DNA of 33,893 bases from Candidatus Heimdallarchaeota archaeon LC_3. GTDB lineage: Archaea; Asgardarchaeota; Heimdallarchaeia; Hodarchaeales; LC-3. The position numbers and the translations under genes are program-made. The stretch lies in assembly GCA_001940645.1 (NCBI GenBank), contig MDVS01000036.1, positions 1-33,893 on the forward strand, given 5' to 3'. The notes under the pieces are model-generated. The model saw only the letters and a program-made list of their open reading frames with translations. It did not search any database and was not told the DNA's origin. This document shows, piece by piece, positions 1 to 8,044 of the stretch (within the stretch, counting starts at the first letter, position 1; each line of letters starts with the position of its first letter).

Positions 1-321
1 AAAATCCTTTGCTAGCTTAGAAATTGATGTACTATTCTTAATTACAGCTTTACCTAATTCAAAAATAACTTTACTCATCCGCTCATAAACATAAGGGACT
101 TTAGCTGGATTAAAAGCTTTTTTACAATGATAACAATAATAACGACGGATTTCACCTGCTCGTGTCCAATACGAACCCCAAGTAGTTACAGCAACAGGTA
201 TAATATCACAAAAAGGACAGTTTAAATCTTCATGTGAGAGCTGAAGAACTAAATTTTCTGTTAATGGAATTTTAGTAATGGGATTTTGATTTTGCTTTTC
301 TAAATAAGTAGTAACAGTCAT
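1..321 (-). CDS. Zinc-ribbon transposase-like protein, N-terminal part (runs off left edge)
   Basis: The reading frame is open for 107 codons from an ATG at 321 to the window edge, so the C-terminus is missing. It shows a two-knuckle zinc ribbon: C35-P-F-C38 and C63-Y-H-C66, followed by KKAFNP, with aromatic and basic residues between the knuckles. This CPxC...YYCxxCxxxF layout is typical of the N-terminal DNA-binding ribbon of IS1/IS1595-type and related transposases. After the ribbon comes a short helical stretch that could begin a helix-turn-helix (STSISKLAKDF). The catalytic DDE part lies outside the window, so the family cannot be fixed. A TATA-like box lies about 30 bases upstream of the start. 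A zinc-ribbon regulator is the alternative. Confidence 0.6.
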   Translation of the reverse strand, partial: MTVTTYLEKQNQNPITKIPLTENLVLQLSHEDLNCPFCDIIPVAVTTWGSYWTRAGEIRRYYCYHCKKAFNPAKVPYVYERMSKVIFELGKAVIKNSTSISKLAKDF

Positions 322-347
322 AATGACTAAAAGAGCTAAGCAATGAG

Positions 348-355
348 TATATAAA
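348..355 (-). promoter_or_regulatory. TATA box for the transposase-like gene
   Basis: On the minus strand this reads TTTATATA, centred about 30 bases upstream of the ATG at 321. That is the archaeal TATA-to-start distance expected for a leaderless or very short-leader mRNA. Position and composition are the only evidence, in AT-rich DNA. Confidence 0.4.
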
Positions 356-475
356 TATTAGTATGACCAACGTATAGCAGAGGAATTATTATGTCAAAGT
401 TTTAAAAAATTTAAGAACAAGATCCAACACTATATATGAATTCAAAAAAAGTTTAAGAATCCTACAATTTTCAGG

Positions 476-679
476 TTATCTCCATTTTTTTATATAAGTA
501 ATTCCAAGGATCAAATTTTCAACTTTAACAGAGGGATAAGTATGGGAAAACATTCTCATTCTAATTAACAAATCCGTTAAATAATTTTTGGGAACTTGGA
601 AATAGAAAATAATTAATCCTGTCTCTTTATTTGAAAAAGCATGAGCAATCGGGAAGGAAAGTATTGTATTTGGATATTT
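476..679 (-). pseudogene. C-terminal gene fragment, unknown family
   Basis: The minus frame between a TGA at 680-682 and a TAA at 476-478 is open for about 68 codons and reads like a folded protein. It alternates hydrophobic strands (GLIIFYFQVP, VENLILGITYI) with a helix containing LLIRMRMF and ends IKKWR. No start codon lies near its N-terminus; the first ATGs are internal (MRMF). I therefore read it as the 3' end of a gene whose 5' part has been lost. The beta-alpha-beta pattern is compatible with the ligand-binding half of a small transcription regulator, but I cannot assign a family. It sits just downstream of the membrane protein gene on the same strand. Confidence 0.4.
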
Positions 680-701
680 TCAAATAAACTTTTTCTTAGA
701 T

Positions 702-1520
702 TTAGTATTTATTTAAATAAATCGAAGCTCTGGTAAGGGTTTTATCAAATAATTCAAAGTTTCCTGTTTGAAGAATTGTGCGAATCAACAGAATTGATAA
801 ATATGCTAATAAAAAAGATATTGGCCAAAGGACAATTATAAATAGACCAATAATCCCGAAAAATATTGAAATTTCAGGAATAACATCCGATAAAATGATG
901 AATGGTGATATAAGGACTATTGGAAACACAAATGCCATAAATTGTACTGTAAAAGCTAAAAAAATGATGATTATATCAAAAAATACCCTTTTTAAAAAAT
1001 TACCAAAATAAGATAAGATATTTTTGATAGTAACGGCTTTAAATTTCCAAACTTTCAGAATTATATATGGAATAGGATCGCCTAACCTTCCTAAAATGAG
1101 AAATAATGTCCAATATGACATAGTAATAGTGTGTGGTACTGGAATAGCTGGGTCTAGAAGACTAGGTATTGTTCCTAAGAACCATCCAAAAATTAAAAAA
1201 AATCCCGGCCAGATAAATGTCCAAAGTAAAAACTTGAATAAGACGATTTTATCTATTTTTATCGAAATAATTTCTTTTTTAGTCTTTTTTTCAATTATTC
1301 GAATATTAACAATTAAAAAAAAGTTAAAAAAAGGATATAGTAGGATCAGCATTAAAAGTGAATAACGAAAAAGAGGAATAAACTCATTTCCTGGTCCATA
1401 AACATGATATTGAGAGAATCCAAAGGTATATTCTAATATTGACCAAGAAATTATAAGAAATATACTTACCAGAATTGTAGAAAGTAACAATTTTTCATTT
1501 TTTAATTTATTGAGATTCAA
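702..1520 (-). CDS. Multi-pass membrane protein, unknown function
   Basis: A 272-aa protein, mostly hydrophobic, with about six predicted transmembrane helices: near residues 12-30, 50-72, 92-115, 135-155, 178-210 and 218-246. A basic cytoplasmic stretch (RIIEKKTKKE) follows the second helix. A Pro/Gly-rich loop (GTIPSLLDPAIPVPH) lies between helices 3 and 4. The start is a TTG at 1520, preceded by a purine-rich GAAAGAG on the same strand; no in-frame ATG precedes it. There is no catalytic motif or transporter signature I recognise. It is transcribed away from the hemerythrin gene, with about 195 bases between the two. Confidence 0.6.
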   Translation of the reverse strand: MNLNKLKNEKLLLSTILVSIFLIISWSILEYTFGFSQYHVYGPGNEFIPLFRYSLLMLILLYPFFNFFLIVNIRIIEKKTKKEIISIKIDKIVLFKFLLWTFIWPGFFLIFGWFLGTIPSLLDPAIPVPHTITMSYWTLFLILGRLGDPIPYIILKVWKFKAVTIKNILSYFGNFLKRVFFDIIIIFLAFTVQFMAFVFPIVLISPFIILSDVIPEISIFFGIIGLFIIVLWPISFLLAYLSILLIRTILQTGNFELFDKTLTRASIYLNKY

Positions 1521-1714
1521 ACTCTTTCAATGAGGAAATAGCTAGATGACTTTTTAACTTTCATTAATTTAAAATGGTACAAAGAAGTTTGTCTGACGAA
1601 GTAAGAATGATATAACATGTCACCAAAGACATTCTCCGACTTTTATAGACCAGTGGGGAAAAAACCCTCAAAAATCAAAATCAAAATCAGTTATCAATCT
1701 ATGAGGTTTAACAC

Positions 1715-2278
1715 TTGAAAAGACATGAAGCATTACAACCCTTATCTAGAGATCATTACGTTGGTTTAACTCTGGCGATGAGACTCATACGTGGTAAACC
1801 GGAAAATCTTAAAAGTAATTGGCCTCCTAATAATAATCTTAAATTACAAGCTCAACAAGCTATTCAAATATTTGAAAAAGACCTCTACGATCATTTTAAA
1901 GAGGAGAAAAATATACTATTTGATAAAGCAAAATCATTTTTACAAGAAAATGAAGGAAAAGGCTTCCTTGAGAGAGTTTTAAAACAACATGATGAATTTT
2001 ACAAACTTTTTCAAGAACTAGATCAAGGATCAGAAGATATTATTAAAGAAAGACTTGTTTACACAGGAGAGTTTCAAGAACTAGATCAAGGATCAGAAGA
2101 TATTATTAAAGAAAGACTTGTTTACACAGGAGAGTTATTGGATAATCATGTTAGAATTGAAGAGAGAGATTTGTTTCCTGCAATTGAAAATTTTACTCCA
2201 GTTTCCCTAAACGAATTTTTAGAGCTAATATGTGTAATGAACCTCAAGACAGTAGATCACTCCCCAATTATGCAATAA
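1715..2278 (+). CDS. Hemerythrin-like HHE-domain protein with internal duplication
   Basis: A 187-aa four-helix-bundle protein of the hemerythrin/HHE cation-binding class, which binds a di-iron centre for oxygen or redox sensing and related roles. Visible ligand candidates are H14 (SRDH), H60 with E64 (DHFKEEKNILF), H92 (LKQHDEF) and H145 with E149/E150 (DNHVRIEERDLFP). The start is TTG at 1715, chosen because GAGGT lies 7 bases upstream at 1703-1707 and the HHE motif begins within a few residues. Residues 99-119 are repeated exactly as 120-140, between helices 3 and 4. Without the repeat the protein would be about 166 aa, close to the usual family length. The extra 21 residues would lengthen or disrupt the helix 3-4 connection, so function is uncertain. 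Confidence 0.8.
   Translation: MKRHEALQPLSRDHYVGLTLAMRLIRGKPENLKSNWPPNNNLKLQAQQAIQIFEKDLYDHFKEEKNILFDKAKSFLQENEGKGFLERVLKQHDEFYKLFQELDQGSEDIIKERLVYTGEFQELDQGSEDIIKERLVYTGELLDNHVRIEERDLFPAIENFTPVSLNEFLELICVMNLKTVDHSPIMQ
2009..2134 (+). repeat. Exact 63-bp tandem duplication inside the hemerythrin gene
   Basis: Bases 2009-2071 and 2072-2134 are identical, with period 63. The unit is 21 codons, so the frame is kept. The absence of any difference implies a very recent duplication or an assembly/sequencing artefact. Confidence 0.95.
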
Positions 2279-2366
2279 TGAATGTGCTGATTATAATATT
2301 TACATTCAAATATTTGCTACGAAAAAAAAGAAATAGAAAATAAAGCATTATGGATGTTTTCCATTT

Positions 2367-2399
2367 AAAGTTTTTACAGAGACATTGTCTAATGAATAA
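2367..2399 (+). pseudogene. Tail remnant of an MBL-hydrolase gene paralog
   Basis: The frame here ends KVFTETLSNE-stop, nearly the same as the C-terminus KVFTETFSE-stop of the MBL-fold gene at 11301-12143. About 20 bases are identical between the two places. Upstream, GCFPF may correspond to the GIHPS of that gene with a small deletion. Nothing else of the gene is visible, so this looks like the last few codons of a lost paralog. Confidence 0.35.
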
Positions 2400-2419
2400 C
2401 CTATTAAAGGAGGATTTAT

Positions 2420-2497
2420 ATGTTACTATCTCACAATTGCATCAATTACAGGAATAATGGGATATGTCAAAATACGGAAATAATCTACCTCAGCTGA
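2420..2497 (+). CDS. Short ORF with a strong ribosome site, overlapping the methyltransferase start
   Basis: An ATG at 2420 lies 5 bases after a near-perfect Shine-Dalgarno sequence, AAAGGAGGA (2406-2414), by far the strongest in this region. The ORF has 25 codons, beginning MLLSHNCINYRNN, and stops at 2495-2497. That is 33 bases inside the next gene, in another frame. The methyltransferase itself has only a weak GGG near its ATG at 2464. The arrangement would suit translational coupling or a leader peptide. Chance, or a small sequence error near 2455, is also possible. Confidence 0.3.
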   Translation: MLLSHNCINYRNNGICQNTEIIYLS

Positions 2498-3405
2498 ACG
2501 AAAACCTGTTTATTACCGATGGTGGACTTGAAACCACGCTCATATTTCTTCAGGGTTTTGAATTGCCTGATTTTGCGGCATTCATTCTATTAGAAAATGA
2601 TAAAGGGATAAAAGCTTTGCGAGAATACTACACTTCATACATCTCTATTGCTAGGGATCATAAATTAGGATTCATTCTTGAAAGTCCAACTTGGAGAGCG
2701 AACTCAGATTGGGGAGTAAGACTTGGGTATACCAAAGATACTTTAGCTGAAATTAATATCAAGGCTATAGAATTCCTTAAAGATCTTAGACAGGAATATG
2801 AAACTGATTATACTCAGATGGTAATTAGTGGTTGTATAGGGCCAAGGGGAGACGGTTATAATCCTTCTGTGATGATGAGCAGGGATGAATCTGAGCGTTA
2901 TCATACAACTCAAATAAAGACGTTCAGTGAGGCAGATGCAGATATGGTTTCTGCGGTAACAATAACATATAGCGACGAAGCAATTGGGATAACACGCGCT
3001 GCAATGAGTGTAGGTATCCCAGTTGTCATCTCTTTTACTCTAGAAACTGATGGGAGATTGCCATCAAAAGAAACACTTAAAGACGCTATTGAGAAGGTGG
3101 ATGAAGCAACTAACAACGGTCCTGTTTATTATATGATTAATTGCGCCCATCCGAACCATTTCAAAGATGTGTTTTCTTCTAACGAGCCATGGGTACAAAG
3201 GATTCGTGGAATTAGAGCTAATGCTTCTACAAAGAGTCATTCTGAACTTGATGAAGCTGATGAGCTCGATGATGGCAACCCTCAGGAATTAGGAGATCAG
3301 TATCACAAACTTAGAAATGTCATGACTAACGTGAATGTTGTAGGTGGTTGTTGTGGAACTGATTCTCGTCACGTTCAAGCGTTCTGCTCACAACTTAAAC
3401 CATAA
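2464..3405 (+). CDS. Homocysteine S-methyltransferase family protein
   Basis: A 313-aa cytoplasmic zinc enzyme of the homocysteine S-methyltransferase (MmuM/BHMT-like) family, which transfers a methyl group from S-methylmethionine, SAM or betaine to homocysteine to give methionine. The family landmarks are in order: TDGGLETTL near residues 18-26, GCIGPRGDGYNP in the middle, NCAHP with C227, and GGCCGT with C296 and C297. These three cysteines form the expected zinc/thiol site. Length matches the single-domain family. The methyl donor cannot be told from sequence. ATG at 2464 is forced by an in-frame TAA at 2455. It stands alone, with a short ORF overlapping its start. It appears intact and ordinary, unlike many neighbours. 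Confidence 0.9.
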   Translation: MSKYGNNLPQLNENLFITDGGLETTLIFLQGFELPDFAAFILLENDKGIKALREYYTSYISIARDHKLGFILESPTWRANSDWGVRLGYTKDTLAEINIKAIEFLKDLRQEYETDYTQMVISGCIGPRGDGYNPSVMMSRDESERYHTTQIKTFSEADADMVSAVTITYSDEAIGITRAAMSVGIPVVISFTLETDGRLPSKETLKDAIEKVDEATNNGPVYYMINCAHPNHFKDVFSSNEPWVQRIRGIRANASTKSHSELDEADELDDGNPQELGDQYHKLRNVMTNVNVVGGCCGTDSRHVQAFCSQLKP

Positions 3406-3780
3406 TTCTCTGCGGTTACATTCTCTCAAGAGGATCTCAGATCATGAGGAATAAAACGATTTCTTGAATTTATCCTTTACCAATTTTGTAATCCAAAACT
3501 ATTTCTTATTTTAAATAAAAGAAAGAAAAAAGAAAATTCTTATGGTTCAAGTATTATTTAGGGGATTACAACTTGTTTACTGAGCATACTGGCTTATCTT
3601 TTCTTAGATCTTTACCTCTTGATCCCGCTCGTCCTTCAATTGAAATAAGTCATATTCACCAATCTACTAAAAAAGTTAGGTTCATCTACTGGTGGTTTCT
3701 GCGAACCGATTTATTGTGTATAATTTAATTTTTTGACCTTATTGTTATTTATTGACTCACTGGTTTTTCGAGAATGAGTG
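3406..3780 (+). other. Intergenic stretch, no convincing gene
   Basis: After the methyltransferase stop there is AT-rich DNA. One frame from a TTG at 3573, with AGGGGA 7 bases upstream, is open for 51 codons (…LPLDPARPSIEISH…, stop 3726-3728). It resembles nothing I know, so I do not call it a gene. The first copy of the three-copy repeat follows. Confidence 0.3.
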
Positions 3781-4028
3781 TTTGGTCAATTTTTTCCTTA
3801 ACTGGCTTGTTATTCTTGAGTTTGATTTCCGGTTTATATCCTACACTAGGATTATCTTCCGAAATTTGTGCATTACAAATTTTTATCTCTGATGTTTGGG
3901 CGCTTATCAAATCTACCTTACTTTTTTTTCGATTTTAACGAGAGTAACACCTTACCCTCAATATATAAGGTAAAAAAGTTTGATAAATTTACTAATAGAA
4001 ATTTGGGATAAATTTTAACCAATACAAA
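3781..4028 (+). repeat. Dispersed repeat, copy 1
   Basis: About 248 bases similar to 10423-10652 and 12181-12355. It opens with TTTGGTCAATTTTTTC and closes with AATTTTAACCAATACAAA. TTGGTCAA near one end and TTAACCAA near the other are inverted matches at 7 of 8 positions. One plus frame reads LGLSSEICALQ…LFFRF and then hits TAA, so if it was once coding it is dead. Either a decayed transposase-gene fragment or a MITE-like element. Confidence 0.7.
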
Positions 4029-4113
4029 GAATTTACATTATTTAATTATAATAAGTTTTCGGAAAAAAATGAAAAATTGGTAAAGATTGAAGCAGATTTC
4101 GGGACAGTTTTTA
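4029..4113 (+). other. AT-rich spacer
   Basis: Short spacer between repeat copy 1 and the 3' end of the HEPN pseudogene. No feature seen. Confidence 0.4.
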
Positions 4114-5147
4114 TTAAGAAGAAAAATATTTCCTTCTATTTTCAATATAAGAGCTCAGGTCACTGTAATAATTGGATGTATGTTGTTCATTTGAATATTG
4201 AATAAAAAATTTAATGAGAATTTGGCGAATAATCTCGTGTAATTCTTTGTACTTAGTTTTAACTTCCTCTCTCTTTAACTCAATATCACCATGAGCAACT
4301 TTGTTTCGTGTTTTTCCAAATGAAAGAATAAGTTGAAAGAGTTTTATCTGTTCCTCTAAATTATTAGCTAAGAAATTTTCTGTATTTTTTCATTATTATC
4401 CTTTTTAAACATTGTTTCGTAAATAACTGCCAATAACAGAAATTTGGGTCGATATTCTTTTACAACTAATGTTGTTTCAAACAAATCAATAATTAAATCT
4501 GTAATATTGTGAAAATTTAACTTATTTTCATTTTTCATTATTTGTTGATAGTTGAAAAAATCTATTAGCTCGTTAAAATACTGTTTATCAAGCCACTTCA
4601 AATTAATTTGATAACCATTCATTTTCGTTGGTGGAATAATTCTTATCAGACCTTTATCAGTTGCTGAGTAACTTATTACTCCTCCACTAATAGTTGCACT
4701 GATCAATTCTCCTGGTGTATCAAGATTGGGTAATGAGAACCGAGTATAATTTAATATACCAAAGGATGTACATAAATTCAATGCTAATAATGCTGAAGTC
4801 GCAACAAGATTTGAATTAATATTTGAATTCTCAACTCTTATGTGATCTTCTACTCGAACAATAAGAATGAAAGATAATGGGTTACTATAATTTTGATCTT
4901 CAAAAATTATTGGAAGAATTTCCCTCAAATAATCAAGAGGATATTCTTGCAGATATGAATGTAAAATTTTCGTGATATCAACCAATCGATCTTGTTTATA
5001 ATTTGTAAAGGGATCTACTGTAACCAAATTGACATAATACTCTATTTCGTCTATCAACCCTACTGCTTTCAGAAACACCTCTCCAAATTTATCTGCGCTC
5101 TCCCAATACATCGGTACGAGGATCGTTTGCATGGTTAAGTGAATCAT
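4114..5147 (-). pseudogene. HEPN-domain (Apea-like) protein, frameshifted in an A-run
   Basis: The first frame encodes 259 aa and stops at 4368. A second frame continues directly as a credible C-terminus (TENFLANNLEEQIKLF…, stop 4114-4116). The switch falls at a run of six A (plus-strand T6 at 4385-4390): adding one A joins the halves into about 344 aa. The joined C-terminus carries TRNKVAHG (R281 to H286), the Rx4H motif of HEPN ribonucleases, preceded by the helix EYRPKFLLLAVIYETMF. This matches the layout of Apea-like HEPN proteins, toxin-like RNases common in antiphage and abortive-infection loci. The N-terminal ~200 residues are unassigned. Start ATG at 5147 has AGGATG just upstream and a TATA box. 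Homopolymer sequencing error, real decay and programmed slippage are all possible. A second HEPN-motif gene lies immediately upstream. Confidence 0.65.
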
Positions 5148-5175
5148 TTCATCCTGTTAAATAAAGTTTCGATCA

Positions 5176-5185
5176 ATTTTTATAC
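5176..5185 (-). promoter_or_regulatory. TATA box for the HEPN gene
   Basis: On the minus strand GTATAAAAAT is centred about 34 bases before the ATG at 5147, which predicts a short leader containing the AGGATG ribosome site. Confidence 0.4.
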
Positions 5186-5269
5186 AACATTGAAATGCAT
5201 CAATTTTTTATTGGAAAATATCGATATATATTATAAATAGGAATATTACAAAGGATATTAGAAATTTTT

Positions 5270-6646
5270 CTAGTTAGATTCTGTTAATCTTTTCAAATCA
5301 AACTCTTTGTGAAATGGAAAAAAGAAATCATCAATTAATTTCTTTTTGTTTAGTGATTCTTTGTAAAATTCAGAATAGTTCAAGTTTGGAAATATTATTT
5401 TGAAAATTGAATAACATAGCTCTAATATCTTTTTGAATAAGGGAATCACAAATAATCTTGGTTCTATTAAAGCGTCTAACTTTTTTTTGTTAAAAATAAT
5501 GAATCCCCAGTCGTTAATTTTATCCTTTTCTTTCCTACAGAATGTTTCTAAATGCTTCACTATATTTTCCTGGTCGATTAGAATCATTTCATTCGAATCA
5601 AAAGTTTTTTGTCTATTAGATGAATGAATAGATAAACCAGATTTTTTAGAACTGTGTTTATGAGCAATAATATTTCTATATTTATAAATGAACAGGATAT
5701 AGTTATTGAAAATTGAAATAACTTCATGAATATTATTTACTGTACAGTTTTTACCCTTTTCTAATCTTAAATAATTAGCTAAATCATTTTCTGTTAAATC
5801 TAATCTCAATGAAAGAGATTTCTCATTTAAACTAAATCCAAAGAAATATGATATTATGCGGGCTAAATCATCAAAAAGAGCTGTTGACCAAATCATGAAT
5901 ACATCAAGATAGAATGTTTTTAGATCACTGATTCCCCTATATCCATCAAAGATGCTGCCATGACTCCTAAATGCAAATTTTTTAGTATCTTCAATATTTA
6001 TCCAATCAAAAATCATAGTAATTGTAGTTAAACGATCGATCAATCCTAGAGATGATTGTGTGATAAAATTATTTTTTGTTTTTGTTCCACAAATCCATTC
6101 TGGAAATAAATTAATAGCAATCCAGCGATAATAAATCATATTTCCAGATATTTGGTAATAAGGAGCAATTAAAAATAATTTTATATCACGAACTAATTGA
6201 CCTAAAATAATTAACATAACATTTGTGTTAATGATTTTTACTCTTCTTGATAAATGTTCAGCTTTTTGTAATATTTTTTTGTCCTCAGTGATAAAATCAT
6301 ATTTCTTTAGTTCTGAAAAGCTAATTTTGGCCTGCACTTCTTCATCAAGATCAATATTAAAATATTTATTGACAACTGCCCCTCCTTTAGATTCAAATTT
6401 TCCTTTCTTGAAAATTGAATAATCAACCAATCCCGAAAGTGGGACATTTAGAGAACCAGTGGAATAATTCAAATTTTCAAGGTAAAAAGATGAAATACCA
6501 TAATTTTTTTCAGAAAATGTAATTCCATAAATCTTAGCAACTTTTCGAATGTTATCATGGTTAAGATATTCGATTTTTTTTCTTAATTCAACATCACTAA
6601 TTGAATCAATATCAATAATTACTTTCCAAATATGTTCCTTTTCCAA
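5270..6646 (-). CDS. Large protein with a HEPN-type Rx4H motif
   Basis: A 458-aa soluble protein of unknown family. Its C-terminal half is alpha-helical and contains YKYRNIIAHKH, in which R324 and H329 form an Rx4H motif. The preceding helix (FNNYILFIYKYRNIIAH) is the usual position of this motif in HEPN RNase domains. The N-terminal half is mixed alpha/beta and I do not recognise it. The start is TTG at 6646 with AAGGT about 10 bases upstream; the stop is TAG. It lies 122 bases upstream of the other HEPN gene on the same strand, so the two may be co-transcribed or recently combined. It is intact. A nuclease or toxin role is inferred from the motif only. Confidence 0.55.
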   Translation of the reverse strand: MEKEHIWKVIIDIDSISDVELRKKIEYLNHDNIRKVAKIYGITFSEKNYGISSFYLENLNYSTGSLNVPLSGLVDYSIFKKGKFESKGGAVVNKYFNIDLDEEVQAKISFSELKKYDFITEDKKILQKAEHLSRRVKIINTNVMLIILGQLVRDIKLFLIAPYYQISGNMIYYRWIAINLFPEWICGTKTKNNFITQSSLGLIDRLTTITMIFDWINIEDTKKFAFRSHGSIFDGYRGISDLKTFYLDVFMIWSTALFDDLARIISYFFGFSLNEKSLSLRLDLTENDLANYLRLEKGKNCTVNNIHEVISIFNNYILFIYKYRNIIAHKHSSKKSGLSIHSSNRQKTFDSNEMILIDQENIVKHLETFCRKEKDKINDWGFIIFNKKKLDALIEPRLFVIPLFKKILELCYSIFKIIFPNLNYSEFYKESLNKKKLIDDFFFPFHKEFDLKRLTESN

Positions 6647-6772
6647 AATCTTTTACCTTACTTATTTTTCTAAAAAAAAAAGACCTCTACTTCCTTGTTA
6701 AATAAGGAATTTAAAAAAACTTTTTTTCTGGAATAATTAAACCAACTCTTTTAATAATTTTCAAAATTTTTT

Positions 6773-6916
6773 TCAATATCCACAATCAGTAAATTTACTA
6801 ATATGCAATCGTTTTCCTCTTAACTCAACATTAGAAACTTGTAAATTTACAGCTTTATCCTTTTGTAATCCAAAAATTAATTTAATATCATTAAAAGGTA
6901 AATATTCTGATAACAT
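6773..6916 (-). CDS. Small ORF, or frameshifted tail of the upstream membrane protein
   Basis: A 47-codon frame starts at ATG 6916, 26 bases inside the end of the membrane protein gene, and stops at 6773. It reads like real protein (YLPFNDIKLIFGLQKDKAVN, then LQVSNVELRGKRLHISKF). Two explanations fit. It may be a small gene translationally coupled to its neighbour, or the true C-terminus of that membrane protein, reached by a one-base shift near 6905-6920. In the second case the protein would be about 47 residues longer with a cytoplasmic tail. Confidence 0.4.
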   Translation of the reverse strand: MLSEYLPFNDIKLIFGLQKDKAVNLQVSNVELRGKRLHISKFTDCGY

Positions 6917-7706
6917 CAAGAATTGGATTAATATACGTATAAATTGGAAATATTAGAAAAAACAGATATTTTTTTGTATTAATGATTGAAATCTTATCTA
7001 AATCATTAAGAATCACTTTTAAGTAAGTATAGTCTGATTTTTTGTTATTTGTTGAAACTTGATTTATTAAATTTATATAATACTTTTTTAACCTTGTCTT
7101 TAAAATTTTACGTTGATAAATTCTCCAAAAAATAAGAAATGTGAAAAATATAATCACTAACAGAGGTGGAATAACATAAATCAAAATCCAAAAGGTATCA
7201 GTACTAATATTTACGAGAATTGAAAATTCTAACCACCAGAAGCTTAATCCTACAAAAGGTATAGCAGAACTAGGAATTTTAAAGGAATCAAATTTTTCTT
7301 TAGCTCTTTCCCAATTAATATGTAAATCATTTATAGGTTGATGAGGTTTTCCTTGAAATGAATACAATTTTTTTATGAAATATAACGGATAAGCAATATT
7401 CAATATTGTGACCATAGGAATTGCTAGCATATAAAATATCAACCTACGTTTTTCATCTAATGAAATATCCCAAGTTAAAAAATTTAAGAAGGAACTTATA
7501 TCAAAAGAGTTTTCTAAGATGAAAATACTATTAATTAATAAAATACCGTTAACAAAAAAAGCAAAGAAAAATAAATACCCAATTTGTCTGAGAAATTTTG
7601 TCAGTTTTTGATTTCCTGAAGGAAAATTCCAAAAATCGAATAAAATTGAATTTCCATCATTTTTAGGACATTCAAGAAAATTAATAAGAAATAACCTTAA
7701 ATTCAT
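6891..7706 (-). CDS. Multi-pass membrane protein, unknown function
   Basis: A 271-aa protein with about five hydrophobic segments: near residues 40-68, 88-112, 145-165, 170-195 and 247-265. A basic stretch (RIYQRKILKTRLKKYY) follows the fourth and probably faces the cytoplasm. The N-terminus (FLECPKNDGNSILFDFW) is hydrophilic and could be cytosolic. ATG at 7704-7706 has GAGGT about 11 bases upstream. No family is recognised. It lies upstream of the HEPN-motif genes on the same strand with about 245 bases between. The overlapping ORF at its 3' end raises the possibility that the C-terminus given here is frameshifted. Confidence 0.55.
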   Translation of the reverse strand: MNLRLFLINFLECPKNDGNSILFDFWNFPSGNQKLTKFLRQIGYLFFFAFFVNGILLINSIFILENSFDISSFLNFLTWDISLDEKRRLIFYMLAIPMVTILNIAYPLYFIKKLYSFQGKPHQPINDLHINWERAKEKFDSFKIPSSAIPFVGLSFWWLEFSILVNISTDTFWILIYVIPPLLVIIFFTFLIFWRIYQRKILKTRLKKYYINLINQVSTNNKKSDYTYLKVILNDLDKISIINTKKYLFFLIFPIYTYINPILDVIRIFTF

Positions 7707-8044
7707 TTTAGAATTTTACCTCAAACTATTGTTTTTGACTTTAAAGTTAAACCACTTAATTGATTTAAGTGATATTTGATTATTTTCAAGTTAAATTACG
7801 CAAAATACTACTATTACGTTTAAAAATGCATTGAAATCGGATATATCAATAATTTCTAATTCTTTTTAATAAAACAAATTTAATAATTGAATTCAATATT
7901 AATAAAGATTAAAATGAGATTGATTTTCTATAAAAATTATTGTCCATTCCCCCGTCTTATAATCTGAGAATATTTATTGGAAAAAAAAATCTTTTTATGT
8001 AAGATCGATTTCGAACTTTGAGAACAAGTATTTTGACTATTGAT
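7707..8044 (-). other. Intergenic, nothing recognised
   Basis: AT-rich stretch between two minus-strand genes. Only a 12-codon ORF after a GGGGG near 7950 was seen, and it is not convincing. No repeat or RNA-like structure was noticed. Confidence 0.4.

Noticed and set aside
3573..3728. 51-codon TTG-started ORF with AGGGGA upstream
   Set aside because: Short and without recognisable features. The ribosome-like site may be chance.
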